Shown piece after piece: positions 37,501 to 48,079 of a stretch of 64,000 nucleotides of DNA. A program made the position numbers and the translations under genes. Position 1 is the first letter of the stretch, and each line of letters opens with the position of its first letter. The notes beneath the pieces are model-generated. The model had not been told where the DNA came from. It did not search any database and saw nothing but the letters and a program-made list of their open reading frames with translations. This stretch comes from Aphanomyces cochlioides (taxonomy: Eukaryota; Oomycota; Saprolegniomycetes; Saprolegniales; Verrucalvaceae): the NCBI GenBank assembly GCA_019828595.1, contig JAHQRK010000003.1, positions 124,001-188,000 on the forward strand, read 5' to 3'.

Positions 37501-40500
37501 GTACATCCTTATTCAGGATTCATACCAAAACAAACCTCTTTTCTCATTGAACACCAAGAATACCTTCCCAAAGTCAGATTTGGTCGTCACTGTGACGTCT
37601 ATTGATTCGACAACAACTCCTATCCAAGGCACTTTCGTTGTGCAATATGGCGAAGTCTGCATAGATGGACTAGATCTCAGTTCGTCAATTTGCACACCAT
37701 CAACAACATCATCACTTGCGTATAATATTGATGAGCTGACGTTGCAGCACGAGTTATCTCTTCTACATGGTTTAGAAGGTGTTTCAGTTACAAGATCAGC
37801 AGGCAACTACCTCAATGGATTCACTTGGCTTGTTTCATTCCCTCAATTGCTCGGGAATTTGGCGCTGCTCACTACTCAGAGTAGCTTAACAGGCTCATCC
37901 GCCAAGCTTGGCGTTGGTATTTCCACGATTGGGGTTACATTCGATGACGCAAAAGTTCCTGTTGCTGTGACACAAAATGGCCAAGACTACACCCTGTTAT
38001 CAACTGTTGTTTACAGATATACTCCAACAATTCTGGTTCACGAAGTATACCCAAAGCATGGTCCAACCTTTGGTGGCACAGAAGTTGTCGTCCGTGGAGA
38101 CTATTTTACAAATTCATCGCTCTTGTATTGCCGATTCGGAATGTCCTTCGTTACAGTAGCAGCTTATCGTAACTCAACCCATCTGACATGCGTGACGCCG
38201 CCGATCAAATTGCCTGGACAGGTGATAGTCGACGTGTCAACAAACGGACAAGGTGTCCAAAGTACAATCTCTAATTCTACTACTGCGGTATTCACATACG
38301 ACCCTCCAGTAGATTTGTTGTCTGTAACTCCATCACTCGGTCCCACGACTGGAAACTTTTCCGTATTGATTTATGGCGGTCCATTTCTACCTACAAATGA
38401 ACTTCGCTGTAGATTTGGCTCGCTTATAGTTATTGGTGTATGGATTCAAACCGACGCTATCCGATGCATTGCTCCATCGTATTCTTCTGGTACGGTTGCG
38501 TTGGAAGTATCAATCAATGATCAAGACTACACTTCCAGTCGCACATCGTTTTACTTTTACCCAAACCCGACGCTGCACAGAATTTACCCAGTGTTTGGCC
38601 CAGCATTCGCAGCTGGTACTAGTGTCGATATCTTGGGCACAGGGTTTGTGAATACGTCGAGTTTGGTGTGTCGCTTTGGTAAAGACGTGGTGCCCTCTAT
38701 TTTCATAAGCCCAACAAGAATACAATGTTTAACACCTTCGTTGAATGAATACAGCGGGGGATTACAATTACTACCGCTTTCTGAGCAACGGAATACATAT
38801 GCTGACCCTTTAAGTGGAAGCAGATTACTTTTTCCCTCCGGTCATTATTATCCATTGGTTCAAGGTCGGCTTGTCTCTGTAGAGATTTCGAATAATCAAC
38901 AAGATTTCACTTTCACGGGAATCAATTATTTGTTTTATCAAGCTCCCGTCGTATCATCGATCCAGCCGACTGAACTCTATGCCGCTTCGACCATTGGACT
39001 TTTTGTTGCAGGTCGCAATTTCATAAATTCCACGAGTTTAACTTGTCGCGTTGGTGTTTCTTCCGTGAAAGGAGTCTTTGTGTCACCATCACTTGTACTC
39101 TGCCAAATCAAGACACATCAAATCAAGGCCTCGACGCCAAAAACCTTCACAAAATGGAATGACCTCATTCCTACTTTTTCCAATCCATACACATTATTTA
39201 TTGAAATCGCGAACAATGGCGTTGACTTCACAGGAAATCGTATTTCTATTCAGTACTTAGGGCCTTGCCCAACGGGCTATTATTGCCCGCTTGTGTACCA
39301 AGGGCGAAAGTTACCATGTCCCAGAGGAGCATATTGTCCTGGGCAAGGAAATGCGAATTTCACACTGTGTCCTCGCGGTACCTACCAGCCTTTGACGATT
39401 CAATCCGCGTGTCTCCGTTGTCCTATTGGATATCATTGTCCACATATCGGGCTCCATGTACCTCGCATATGCCCAGCCGGGTTTGTATGCGAGGTCACTG
39501 GCATTGAAACCGCTGACCAACCTTGTCCTCAAGGTCATTTTTGCTTGGAAGGCACAGCAACAACAGCTACAACCTGTGGTCAAATGGTTGCATCTCGTAA
39601 ATTAAGTGCATCCTACACCCAAGCTGAACGAGGATCAACCATTCGCAAGGGCAGGTTGGGTGAGGGCTTGGAACCTGTACTTGGAGCGCGCCAAACAGGA
39701 TGTTGGGACAACAGCACCCAGGACTTTGGCTTACAACTCAGCTCATATCCTAGCCGCTTTTGGATGGAACTTCAACAAATGCCCATAAGTGAAACAACTT
39801 TGGACTTTTTACCGATACGAGGTCGTTATTGCATGGACGATGCTTGTATGCGAGTTGCGTCTCCCTTTTTGGCCCTCGACGATCCCTTGATGGATTATCA
39901 AAATATGTTTGCTCTTCGACGGCCAGTTCCATGTCCAGCGGGAATGTACTGCCACCCAGGAACTGCTGGAAACTCTTCTGTGCTAAAGAATTTCACGTCT
40001 CCCCAGCCTTGTTTTGAAAGTATGTACTGCCCTGAAGGCAGTGAAAGTCCTACTGGTCAAGGGGATTGTCCTGCTGGATTCTATTGTCCCTTTGGAATCA
40101 AAATTCCCTGTCCTGCAGGAACTTATTGCCCTTTACCAGGATCGTTCGACCCATTGGGTTGTCCACCTGGAACATTCAACGCCATGGTTGGTCAAATCAA
40201 GTGCACGCCATGTCCTGAAGGAAATATTTGCCCTGGTTTCAATCGCATCCAGCCGGTTCTATGTCCTGCTGGATACGTTTGCTCAAAACCTCAACTTGCG
40301 AGTCCAAACATCCGTTGTCCTCCCGGCTATTATTGCTATGCTGGTCGCTTGACTTCAGACCCCTTCAGAAACGACACAACATTGCGTCCTTACCCTTGCA
40401 AGCCTGGCACATATTGTTTAGGAGGTGTCATTTCCGATACTGTCGTGACTGGTAACTTCGATTACGCTCAAAATTGCACAGCTGGGTTCTATTGTGAGCT

Positions 40501-43500
40501 CGGATCCTCTTCTCCAAAAGGCATTGGTATGTGCCCACCGGGCTTCTACTGTCCTTCAGGAACTGCAATTCCTATTCCAACTCCGAAGGGCTCCTTTGCT
40601 GCTCGAAACGGAACAGTCCGGTCTGCTCTCTGTCCTCCGAGCTACTACGCACCTACGATTGAGACAATCGAGTGCTATCCTTGCCCCCCTGGCACCACTT
40701 GTCCAGAAGATGGCACAGCTGTTGCTACAATCTGCCCGCCCGGAACATATCGTAGTACTCTCAGCACCGACGGAGTTGCTTGTGTACCTTGCCCCCAAGG
40801 CACTTGGTCAAAGAATTGGGGTCTGAGAGAAGTTGGCGAATGTATCCTCTGTCCACCAGGAACGGTGTGCGCAACTGACGGTATGACTAATCCATGCTCA
40901 AAAAACGATTTCCCCCTTCCATATGTCCCAACAAATCTCAATGAAAGTGAAGCCGAATGTCTGGCCCGAGGTAGCAAATTCTACTTTGGTGTATTGCTCG
41001 AACCGTGGATCGAACCCAGTGGTAGTGGCCCTCATTTCTTACCACACATGTCAGGTGAATGCTATTACAATCCCCAACCTCTCGGGAGTCCCTTGTATCT
41101 TCGATTCACGGAATATTTTGGACCTCTCTTCGATATTGCCACGGGAGCTCCGCACCAAGGTTACGGTGATGCAAACCAAGTTCCCGGTTATTTCGAGCGT
41201 GGTTCGCTTTTCGTCGATCTGACACATTCGACACTTTATGATCTTAAACAAAATTGCACGCGTGGATTTTTCTATGAGGGAAAGTGGTTTCCTGGTACAT
41301 GTGAAGCAGACGTTATCTGTCACTCGGAGGAGACTTCCCAAGCTTTGATTTGTCCAGACGGATATATTTGTGACGAGAAGACTACCGATGGTCTTGCTCT
41401 TGAAACTCCATGTGCCCCAGGCTATGTATGCGGTTATGGAACAACTCCCGATGTGTATTTGGAATCTCCAATGGGACAATACAAGATGTTATGTCCCCGA
41501 TCACATTATTGTCTCGAAGGTACAGGTATAGGACTTATGAATCGTCAAGGCTGCCCGGCAAACTACTTCTGCCCAACCGGCACCGTGGATCCATACATGG
41601 GATACATAGCCAACGATGCTGAACGAAGAAACATCTCTGCTGACGATGCTAATCCCTTCCTTTATGTGGATCATATTGCGTATCTTCGAGAAGGCGATGT
41701 GCGTGAGTTTTCACGACACGACAAACGCTGTCTAGATGGAATTGACCCTGAACTCCTCAATACTTACTACTTTGACGCCCAAGGCAACATTGTGAATGCT
41801 GCAATTGAGAATCAACTTCTCTGTGCGCGAGACAATAAGTGGTACCATGTCTACAATGCAATTAATCGGCGTGAATGCAATTGCCATCATCAAGTCCAGA
41901 TCACCCTGGATTTATTTCGGCTTTGGCAATGCAGCTCAACTCAATCGGGATGTATCTTTAACTCAAGTCCATGGCTAGTTGCAGTGTCTTCAGCCTTAGG
42001 CCTTCGATTCCCTGCTTACTCGTCCAAGATTTACAAAGATTTTAATCAAATTGCTATCGACGTTACCAAGGATATGAAAGTTTACCTGGCTCCACATCAA
42101 CTAGTAAAGGGAGTTCCCTACACATTGCAAGCACCAGATGAGCTGTATGATCTTTATACCGCCGTCCAGCACATTAAAAAGTATCGAGAAAACACTTTGG
42201 ATTGGGTTAACTTTCTTCCAAACTCGAACGAAATCCTACGTCTCGACATGTGTGAGTGTCAACGATTGTTCAAATGTCCAAATGGAACGTCCAGTCCCGT
42301 GGGTTCTGATAGTATTTTCGATTGCGTTAAAACAGGAATCGTGCTTCGTCGTTGGGATCTTATTCCTCAAAACCATTCGAGGCAAGTCAACGGTAAGGAC
42401 AAAAGTACATAAATTGAATAAACATAATGCTAGGGTCAGATTTCAAAGAGCTATCTGGCAATGGTCAGCCTATCAGTCACATTGTTCTGGAGCCTTTGGA
42501 AGTGGTCATTGTTACGATTAACGCGACAGATCTTGAGCGTAATATGACTTACGGGGACCACTACCAGATCTCCATCTACAAGGATTGTAAGCCTTGTCCA
42601 CCCAATTATCAGTGCGATCTCTACCAAAATCCTGTGGGTTGCACGTATCCTGAAGATCAGAACAACACTGGTCAACTTTTATACGACCAATGTTTGCGAC
42701 GGTCATCTCAAAGTGTGTGTGACAGCTGTCCTTTCTTCTGTGAGTCAAAAAGCCGAGTTCAATCGGATAGATCGCTGTTGGTGACTCCAGGGTGTTGCTC
42801 CTGTGAGCGTTTGGACATGCCTGTCTACTTTGATACAAATCGCCCAGTGTTGGGATATCCCGACGATAAACACGCAATGATTCAATTTACAATATCTGCA
42901 GTTGCTCAAACAACGCTAACTATTGTTGTTGAGCTACTACATGGGCTCTATTTCAACGGATTTGAAGAAACATTTATACCAGATAACGTTGACTTTTCCA
43001 TATTTACTCCGTCAAGGGCACGGTATACTCCCCAAACTCCGACAACAGATACTTTCTTTAGCCTTATTGTCGAAAGCGATTTTGATGGCATAGCTCTCCC
43101 ACTGAATCTGCCGATGTCCAAAGTCCGAATTCCAAAGCAGACAAGTTTCCAATCCCAAATGGAGAAGTCAGTATTTATTGATCGAATTGCAGATATCATG
43201 GTCGGCGACCCTTCGTTTGTTGGCCACCATAATCTTACTCGAATTTCTGACGCTCAGGGACAATTAGGAGCTACACCGAATGGAACTTCTCAAGTTATGT
43301 GGAATGACACATTTGGATTGAGTATCGTCCCTGATGCATTGACTGACGTATCATTCAGTAACGTTTGGTGGAGTACAGCCGTACCAGATGGACTTTCAAG
43401 CATTGCTCTACCCTACTTCCCTTTCTTTAGCGCATGCTCAGGGTATGACTCTCATATGTCGATCTCAAAAGTTTTGGAAAGTCATCCTGATTGTACATTT

Positions 43501-46500
43501 GTTGACTACGAGGCGACACATCAAGTGGACGAATTGTTGTGGAGAAAAATGACTGTTCCGTTGGCTGATTCTTGCTCAATCTTTGATACAAATGGCATTG
43601 AGCTGCAGTGCATGTTTGAAGAGAACTTAGCGGGTGGATCGGATAAACTGAGGTGGTACGAAGTGCCATCAGGTACTCCACTCTTTCATCTCACCAAGTA
43701 TCCGATTCCAGCTCACTCATTTGTTGGCAATGACAGTTATGCATCTCCAATTTACTGGGGGCAAACATCAACTTTAAATAGTCTCATTGATACCACAGAC
43801 TTGATTACAGTTGCTGGTACGCATTCTATACAGTTAGGTTTTCATTCCGTCTCGTAGTTGGTGCTGACAGTATTGGTTATCCCTTGGTAGTGCCACAAAA
43901 GGTAATCCTAACTATCAATTACTACCAAATTGAGAAGGGCTATAAAATTTTTGTGAATGCCCAGATCGACTTTGAGGACCAATGTGTAATTTCAAATGTT
44001 GATCAAGACATTCAAAATGCCGCAACGAATGGTACGAAATTCGAATTTGGTTGTACAGCTCACGATGGCTACGTAGACATTTACCCCTGTGAAAAGAATG
44101 TCGTGACAGGAGAAATCCTCTCCAAGGGATACGTGCTCAATATTTTATTCCAAGCCATGCCTTGGATGGATCTCCTAAACAAATTTCAATTTTCATTCCA
44201 GGTCTACGTTGCTTTCTTTACAGCTGTCGGCATTGGATCTGTTTTTCAAGGAGTAGTTTTATCGCACATATCCTCCACTAATTCTCGTTTCCGTAGTACT
44301 TTATTTACTTGATCAATCGCCTCTTCACCAAGATGCGTCACCCACCGCCATTTCGACTTCGACAATTTATCAAAGCAACTGCTCCTCAACCCACAATGGG
44401 TACTGTTTACCTCGTCCTTCCCGTAACAGCATGTTCCATGGCACTCTATGGATGGTGGAATATGTTGAAGTCGGACAATCCGTCAGTAAATCCAAATTAC
44501 TTCTCATTTGAAGATATTTCTGGCGATTGGTTGTACATAAGTGCTCTGGACAACGAGCACATCAAATTATACAAAGCAGGACGACTAGGCACTTCCATTG
44601 TTGCGATGGGTGTGTTTATGTTGCTGCTTGGACTCAAGCTAATGCTGCCAGACCACATGGATCCACAAAAAGAAGACAATATCATGAATCAAAATAAATT
44701 AGCATCAACGGAGCCTACAGACCCATTTGCATTGAAAGAAGCTTCAGAAGTCGAAGAAAATGAAGACGACGAGTCGTGGAACCCATTGGTGTGGAAACGC
44801 ATGAATTTTCTCTTGGTTACAGGCGTGACGATTCTCACTCAAATCTTTGTGCTCGAATTTTCATACTCGTCGTTGTTTACTGACAACACATATCGTTTTC
44901 TCATCGTTTACAAAATTCTCGAGCATGTTTACGACTACTTCTTTGAAGCCTTTGTGGGCGATGCCTTCTTGACCCAGCCGTTGGCAGTTGTAGTCGCCGT
45001 GACGGAAGGATTGATCACGATGGCGGCGCCAGATTTTTTTGGTTTTGTCATGAGTTTTATCGTCATGCAGAGTATTATGATCCTCGAGCGATTATTTATC
45101 AATCCTTTCTTGGCATACTGTACTGCCATGATGCCAAAGTGGAAAACACAATTACACCGCACGTTCCGAAAGAAACGCCGTCGTACACGCGACCAAAAGG
45201 CTGCCGAAGAGGCCGAGTGGCGAAAAATCTGCCAAGCAATTGAAGAAAAAGCGACCGGCATTGAAGCGATTATCGATGCATACAACAACTACGCTGGTGA
45301 AGCCGTCGCACTCTTTATCAATCCTCTCGCTATGGCATTCATCTATGTCTTTGCTCGGGAGACACAAATTCCAACTCTCTATTCGATCCTTGAAACAGAT
45401 CTTGCTTATTACATTTTATTTTCGATCGTCACGATGCCATTTGCTTGTGTTCTTGACGTAGTTTTATGGAATGCCCAAGAATTGATCCATGGTTGGAAGG
45501 CATTCGAGTACGCGACATACCAGCGCCACCGCTTTTCCATTCGAAAAGAACGGTGGCAAATGAACATGAAGGTGATGGACAAATCCCTCGAAGAAGAATT
45601 TCAACAAGTCGATGTGCTCTGTTTTTCATCGCAATATTATTTTTTAACGCTGCTCTACTCGTCGGGCATTCTCTTCGTCATGTTTGGTCTGAGCATTTGG
45701 CTCCGCCAGGAGTATAATCCATTTGGTGATCGACTCTTCTTTGTCATTGTCGCGATTGTCTTTGCTATGTGCATTGCTGCAACTCGCTTATCAATCTACA
45801 TTGGCAAAAGGCTCAAAATATGGGTTCCCAAAGCACTACGCGGCACCATCGACGATGAAATAGCTGCCAAGTTAGCTCTTGGCGCAGGACGTCAGGAAGA
45901 CCTTGAAATGGAACGGATGGAAATGCAAGCTCTCAACTCTGAGCGATTCCGGCACCGCTTCCTGGAGAAAAATCGTCCATGGATATTGCAGCACATGGTG
46001 GAGCTCTTCACGCCGAGAACTCTTCAAATGCCAGGACCTCTTGGCGATGGCAAGCCAGCGTCTGAATACGTGCGTGATATTTACAACGAGCTCATGAACA
46101 TGGGCGAAGGACGTCGGCTGAAGGGCGACCGCAGTGATATTAGCTCCGACGACGAAGATGAGCTCTTCAAGCAGCGCCAAAATTGGTCCAACGTTCCCGT
46201 GGAAGGCGCAAGCAAAGATTTAGCCTTGTATTGGCTTGCCAAAGCTCGAAAGCGTCGTCTCTTTGGTAAAATCATTGGTGGAATCTTGCTCCAGCAAAAG
46301 AAAGACACGTGTGACGTCTGCCGAAAGACGGAGGCTGGAGGCTACACCATGAGCGTCGACATTGCAACTGCAGACGGAAAAGAGCAGGATAAACAAGGTC
46401 TAGATCGACTTATCAAGGGTTTTGAAGAGCAGTATGGGGAAAGCGAAGCTGATCCTGACCTCTGGAAAGCTTACTTTCGACGACACGCGACGTATATTAC

Positions 46501-47674
46501 TCTCTGCAATGTATGCACGTCAGCGCTGGAGCAGAAGAGATTGGCGCGACTTGTTCAGCCCGTTGGGAAGCAAACCAAGACTCGCATTGGAGACTACAGC
46601 TCAGATGAAGAAGATAATGTCGACGAGGTTGTGTTCGAGGCCATGGTCGTGAGCAGAACGTCAGCGGAAGGCAAAATGATGAACAAATGGCTGACAGCGG
46701 CACGGAAACGCCTCGGCGGTGTCTTTCCAAGGGAGAACGCTCGAGCTGAAATGGAAGCATATGCTGAGGGCATGCGCTCAAAGAAAGCTCGAAAGAATAA
46801 GAAGAAACGAGCCGACTCGGACGACGAGGATCCAATTGTTCATTGGAAAGTCAATCTCACTGAAGCATCTCGTGCTCTGCTCTTGCGGTGGGTCTGGAAA
46901 GCCCGCGAGGAGCAGTACAAAGCTTTCCGTGACAAAGGAGCGCGTCTTCGCGAACAAGTCAACGCAATGTCCGCCAAGATGCTCGAAGTTGATGACTGGT
47001 TTTTCTCGAAAGAAATGCGACTCGAAGGCGTTGGTCTTAAAGCCACTGCTGAAAAACTCATGGAAGATCAACTCGCCCTTGAAGATGAAATTGACGTCAA
47101 GAAGCGAGCGTTGGAGCAGGAAGTCGCGGCGTATGTGACCGAGAAGCGCGAAGCCATGGCCAAAGAGACTGATGCGTTCCACAACATGATCGAATCGGAG
47201 CGGGCTGCGCTAAAGACCAAACTCCAAGCACGAGAAACGGAGCTGCTGGAAGAAAAGAAGCGCAAGGAGGTTGAATTCATGGAAATTCAAAAGCAAGCGC
47301 GTGTTGACAATGGTGGTAAAGTGCCTCCAATGCTGCTCCAGGAACATCGCGCGTATTTGATCAAAATGGACGAAGATCGCCGCAAGGAACGCGACGATGC
47401 GGAGGCAATAGCTGGCGAAAAGGAAAACCAAAAGCAAGAAGCATTTAACCGCAAGTTGGCACTGAGCGAAAATGCGATTATCAACCGGCAAGCTCTCACC
47501 GCACATCGTCTCCTCGCCCTCCGAAAGGATATGATGAATACACTCCGAATGCAGGAGAAGAGCTGGCAGAACAAAGCCACGGGATGGCTCGAGAAAGCCA
47601 CGAGGAAAGTCGCCGTCAAAGAACAAGAAGATGCAGAAAATGCGATCGCCATGCGAAAACGAAAAAAAGTTTAA
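13524..47674 (+). CDS. Giant IPT/TIG-repeat multi-pass membrane protein, about 11,284 aa
   Basis: Eight exons, 13524-13921, 13959-14703, 14745-19064, 19117-19978, 20019-42392, 42434-43816, 43858-44252 and 44297-47674, join with every phase matching and predict about 11,284 residues (about 1.2 MDa). An optional extra in-frame intron at 14434-14514 cannot be excluded. The order is: a signal peptide (MICRARIVASLICLLRPCIA); two LamG-like domains (about 40-430); IPT/TIG domains from about 730; GTF repeats in three blocks (from about 5,590, 6,000 and 6,900); a Cys-rich GCC2/GCC3-like region (about 8,520-10,020); 8-10 membrane helices (about 10,135-10,665); and a charged coiled-coil tail. IPT/TIG domains are immunoglobulin-like folds of surface receptors and fibrocystins. 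I do not know a named ortholog. The head-to-head arrangement with DRC9 suggests a flagellar or zoospore-surface role, which is inference. Exon 5 alone is 22,374 nt. Confidence 0.88.
13580..14890 (+). other. LamG-like (concanavalin-fold) domain pair in giant protein
   Basis: Residues about 40-430. The first copy has HLLAYFPFDTDLQDASP, AYFSGESYLEAQV, ITMGAWVF, GSWSFVAVSYN and STLLYVDGKVAIGQTSM. The second has HVIYLEQDTQSNSFHLDLV, ATWIHIAFTWTLNVFNFYLN and GFYGSLDEIQLWNLAKL. This is the standard LamG order of strand, Trp, 'fYvDG' turn and closing 'DEvqlWn'. Such domains bind glycans or matrix proteins. Confidence 0.8.
15780..30430 (+). repeat. IPT/TIG array, about 56 consecutive units
   Basis: I count about 56 units of 80-90 residues between protein positions about 730 and 5,580. 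The core pattern is I-x-P-x-x-G-P-x-x-G-G-T-x-V-T-[IV]-x-G-x-N-F, then C-[RK]-F-G, then a strand ending C-x-[TS]-P. Clean examples are SISPSRGSEVGGYYVTVYGS and IYPLSGDFRGGAKISVTGTG. Units are strongly diverged: no long identical DNA stretches recur, so the array is old and not a recent tandem amplification. Many N-x-[ST] sequons imply heavy N-glycosylation. Confidence 0.85.
30430..30755 (+). repeat. GTF repeat block 1 (single unit)
   Basis: Protein position about 5,580-5,690. A linker EQREIQQISIT introduces GTFSIAFNGSTTRPLQFNSS followed by SIDMQNALEDLPTIGEVLV and LLWLITFLSSG. It is inserted inside or next to IPT unit 56 and is followed by another run of IPT units. Confidence 0.7.
30820..31680 (+). 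repeat. IPT/TIG units 57-59
   Basis: Three units, opening with VTPSLGPLTGGTLVTLQGSN, LTPSFGSVLGSTFLRMRGMN and MSPSTGPLIGGTITTVNI, separating GTF blocks 1 and 2. Confidence 0.8.
31710..33240 (+). repeat. GTF repeat block 2 (five units)
   Basis: Five units of 80-100 residues open with SGFFRLLYQDLSSPPIAFDA, SGSFTLTYVNAISAVLPYNA, NGTFTLSYLGSTTSFLPYNI, GGSFKLVFSGTQSIPISLSS and GGTFQLGLASTLTNPIVFNA. Each continues with a helix-like stretch containing A-[LI]-x-x-[LI], then V-T-R/T and a closing W-x-[IV]-T-F strand. Short spacers carrying E-[VI]-Q-x-[IV] lie between the first two. Confidence 0.75.
33290..34025 (+). repeat. IPT/TIG units 60-62
   Basis: Three units with VDPTNGPIEGGTAVLVSLSS, ISPLHGPIGGGTLVTIAV and ITPAWGAATGGNTVKIRGGV, each with a following C-R-F-G or equivalent Cys strand. 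Confidence 0.8.
34025..37950 (+). repeat. EVQ linker and GTF repeat block 3 (twelve units)
   Basis: 34025-34400 encodes a run of short strands with the period [EV]-[VI]-Q-x-[IV], for example GQVQSITTSAS, DVQEVVVSAT, EVQLVQPTV, EVKTISLQAT and EVQQISVGV. Twelve GTF units then follow to about 37950. Clear ones open with GGTFSISYNGQITSDLPVRS, GGSFMLKFKGQQTLPIPSDA, NGAFQIIVDGQISGPIPFDA and QGTFKLQFQNQLTNPIAFNA. Closing strands read WTITFL, WTVTFV, WSVTFG, WQITFQ and WRITFP. Confidence 0.75.
38020..39258 (+). repeat. IPT/TIG units 63-66
   Basis: The last four IPT units, for example VYPKHGPTFGGTEVVVRGDY with LYCRFG, and IYPVFGPAFAAGTSVDILGT with LVCRFG. Unit 65 carries an extra loop of about 35 residues (GGLQLLPLSEQRNTYADPLS). 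Confidence 0.8.
39260..43816 (+). other. Cys-rich GCC2/GCC3-like region of giant protein
   Basis: Residues about 8,520-10,020. More than twenty C-P-x-G-[YFTM]-[YF]-C words occur (for example CPAGFYCPFG, CPPGYYCYAG, CPAGTYCPLPG, CPPGTVCATDG). This is the pattern of the ephrin-receptor-like GCC2/GCC3 family. From about 41,000 the repeats are interleaved with longer non-repetitive segments such as YLRFTEYFGPLFDIATGAP. A further ectodomain of about 450 residues with scattered Cys pairs (CDSCPFFCESK, CCSCERLD) precedes the membrane region. The pattern implies extensive disulfides and an extracellular location. Confidence 0.8.
44180..47674 (+). other. Multi-pass membrane region and cytoplasmic coiled-coil tail
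   Basis: Hydrophobic helices include VYVAFFTAVGIGSVFQGYFI (spanning the last splice), TVYLVLPVTACSMALYGWW, LGTSIVAMGVFMLLLGLKLM, FLLVTGVTILTQIFVLEF, LAVVVAVTEGLITMAA, YYILFSIVTMPFACVLDVVL, YFLTLLYSSGILFVMFGLSI and LFFVIVAIVFAMCIAA. The tail of about 600 residues contains acidic serine clusters (SDISSDDEDE, YSSDEEDNVDE). It also has two C-x-x-C pairs about 65 residues apart (TCDVCRKT, LCNVCTSA) that could bind a metal, and a long Glu/Lys coiled coil ending MRKRKKV. I cannot assign this membrane module to a named channel or receptor family. Confidence 0.75.
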
Positions 47675-47734
47675 CTGAAAGTAATGCACATTTTGAATTT
47701 GACAGTTTCATGCAACAGTTATATTTCATTCAGT

Positions 47735-48034
47735 TATCCGGATATTCACGCTCTTATCCGGATTATCTCGATGTCAGGATGCCCAGCATGATATCCGGAT
47801 AGAGTGCCAGCGACACTGTCGTTTCCGCAATCAAAGCGACAAAGCTAAGGTTTTGAGAAGGATTCAGGGACGCTACTCTATAAATTCATGAAGTGTGTTG
47901 CTCGAATGGCCTTTTATTGAGCCATGATTGGTGTTAAAGACCACAGAAAGTAATTATCCGGACAACGGTTCCCAAAATGTTGTTATCCGGATATATATTA
48001 CGGATAATCATTGATGTCGGATATTATCCGGATA
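47735..48034. promoter_or_regulatory. Array of six TATCCGGATA palindromes
   Basis: Full or near-full copies lie at 47735-47744, 47755-47764 (last base differs), 47792-47801, 47955-47964 (ends ACA), 47984-47993 and 48025-48034, with CGGATA half-sites at 48001 and 48018. The array fills the spacer 47675-48079 between the giant gene and TTC1, immediately upstream of the TTC1 start codons. Each palindrome is two inverted GGATA words. GGATA/TATCC is the core known for SHAQKYF-type MYB-related factors, so binding by such a factor is a reasonable inference. Confidence 0.6.
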
Positions 48035-48079
48035 TTGATCTCGATGGATTTTTCGAGATTTGAGATTTCCACCACGACG

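Noticed and set aside
15780..39258. Reading the repeat region as a bacterial-type or viral surface array, or a CRISPR-like array
   Set aside because: Repeats exist only at protein level, the locus is spliced with oomycete-type introns, and there are no short identical direct repeats with spacers.
46778..47689. Minus-strand frames opposite the coiled-coil tail of the giant protein
   Set aside because: They are antisense shadows of Glu/Lys-rich coding sequence, which mirrors as Phe/Leu/Ser-rich.
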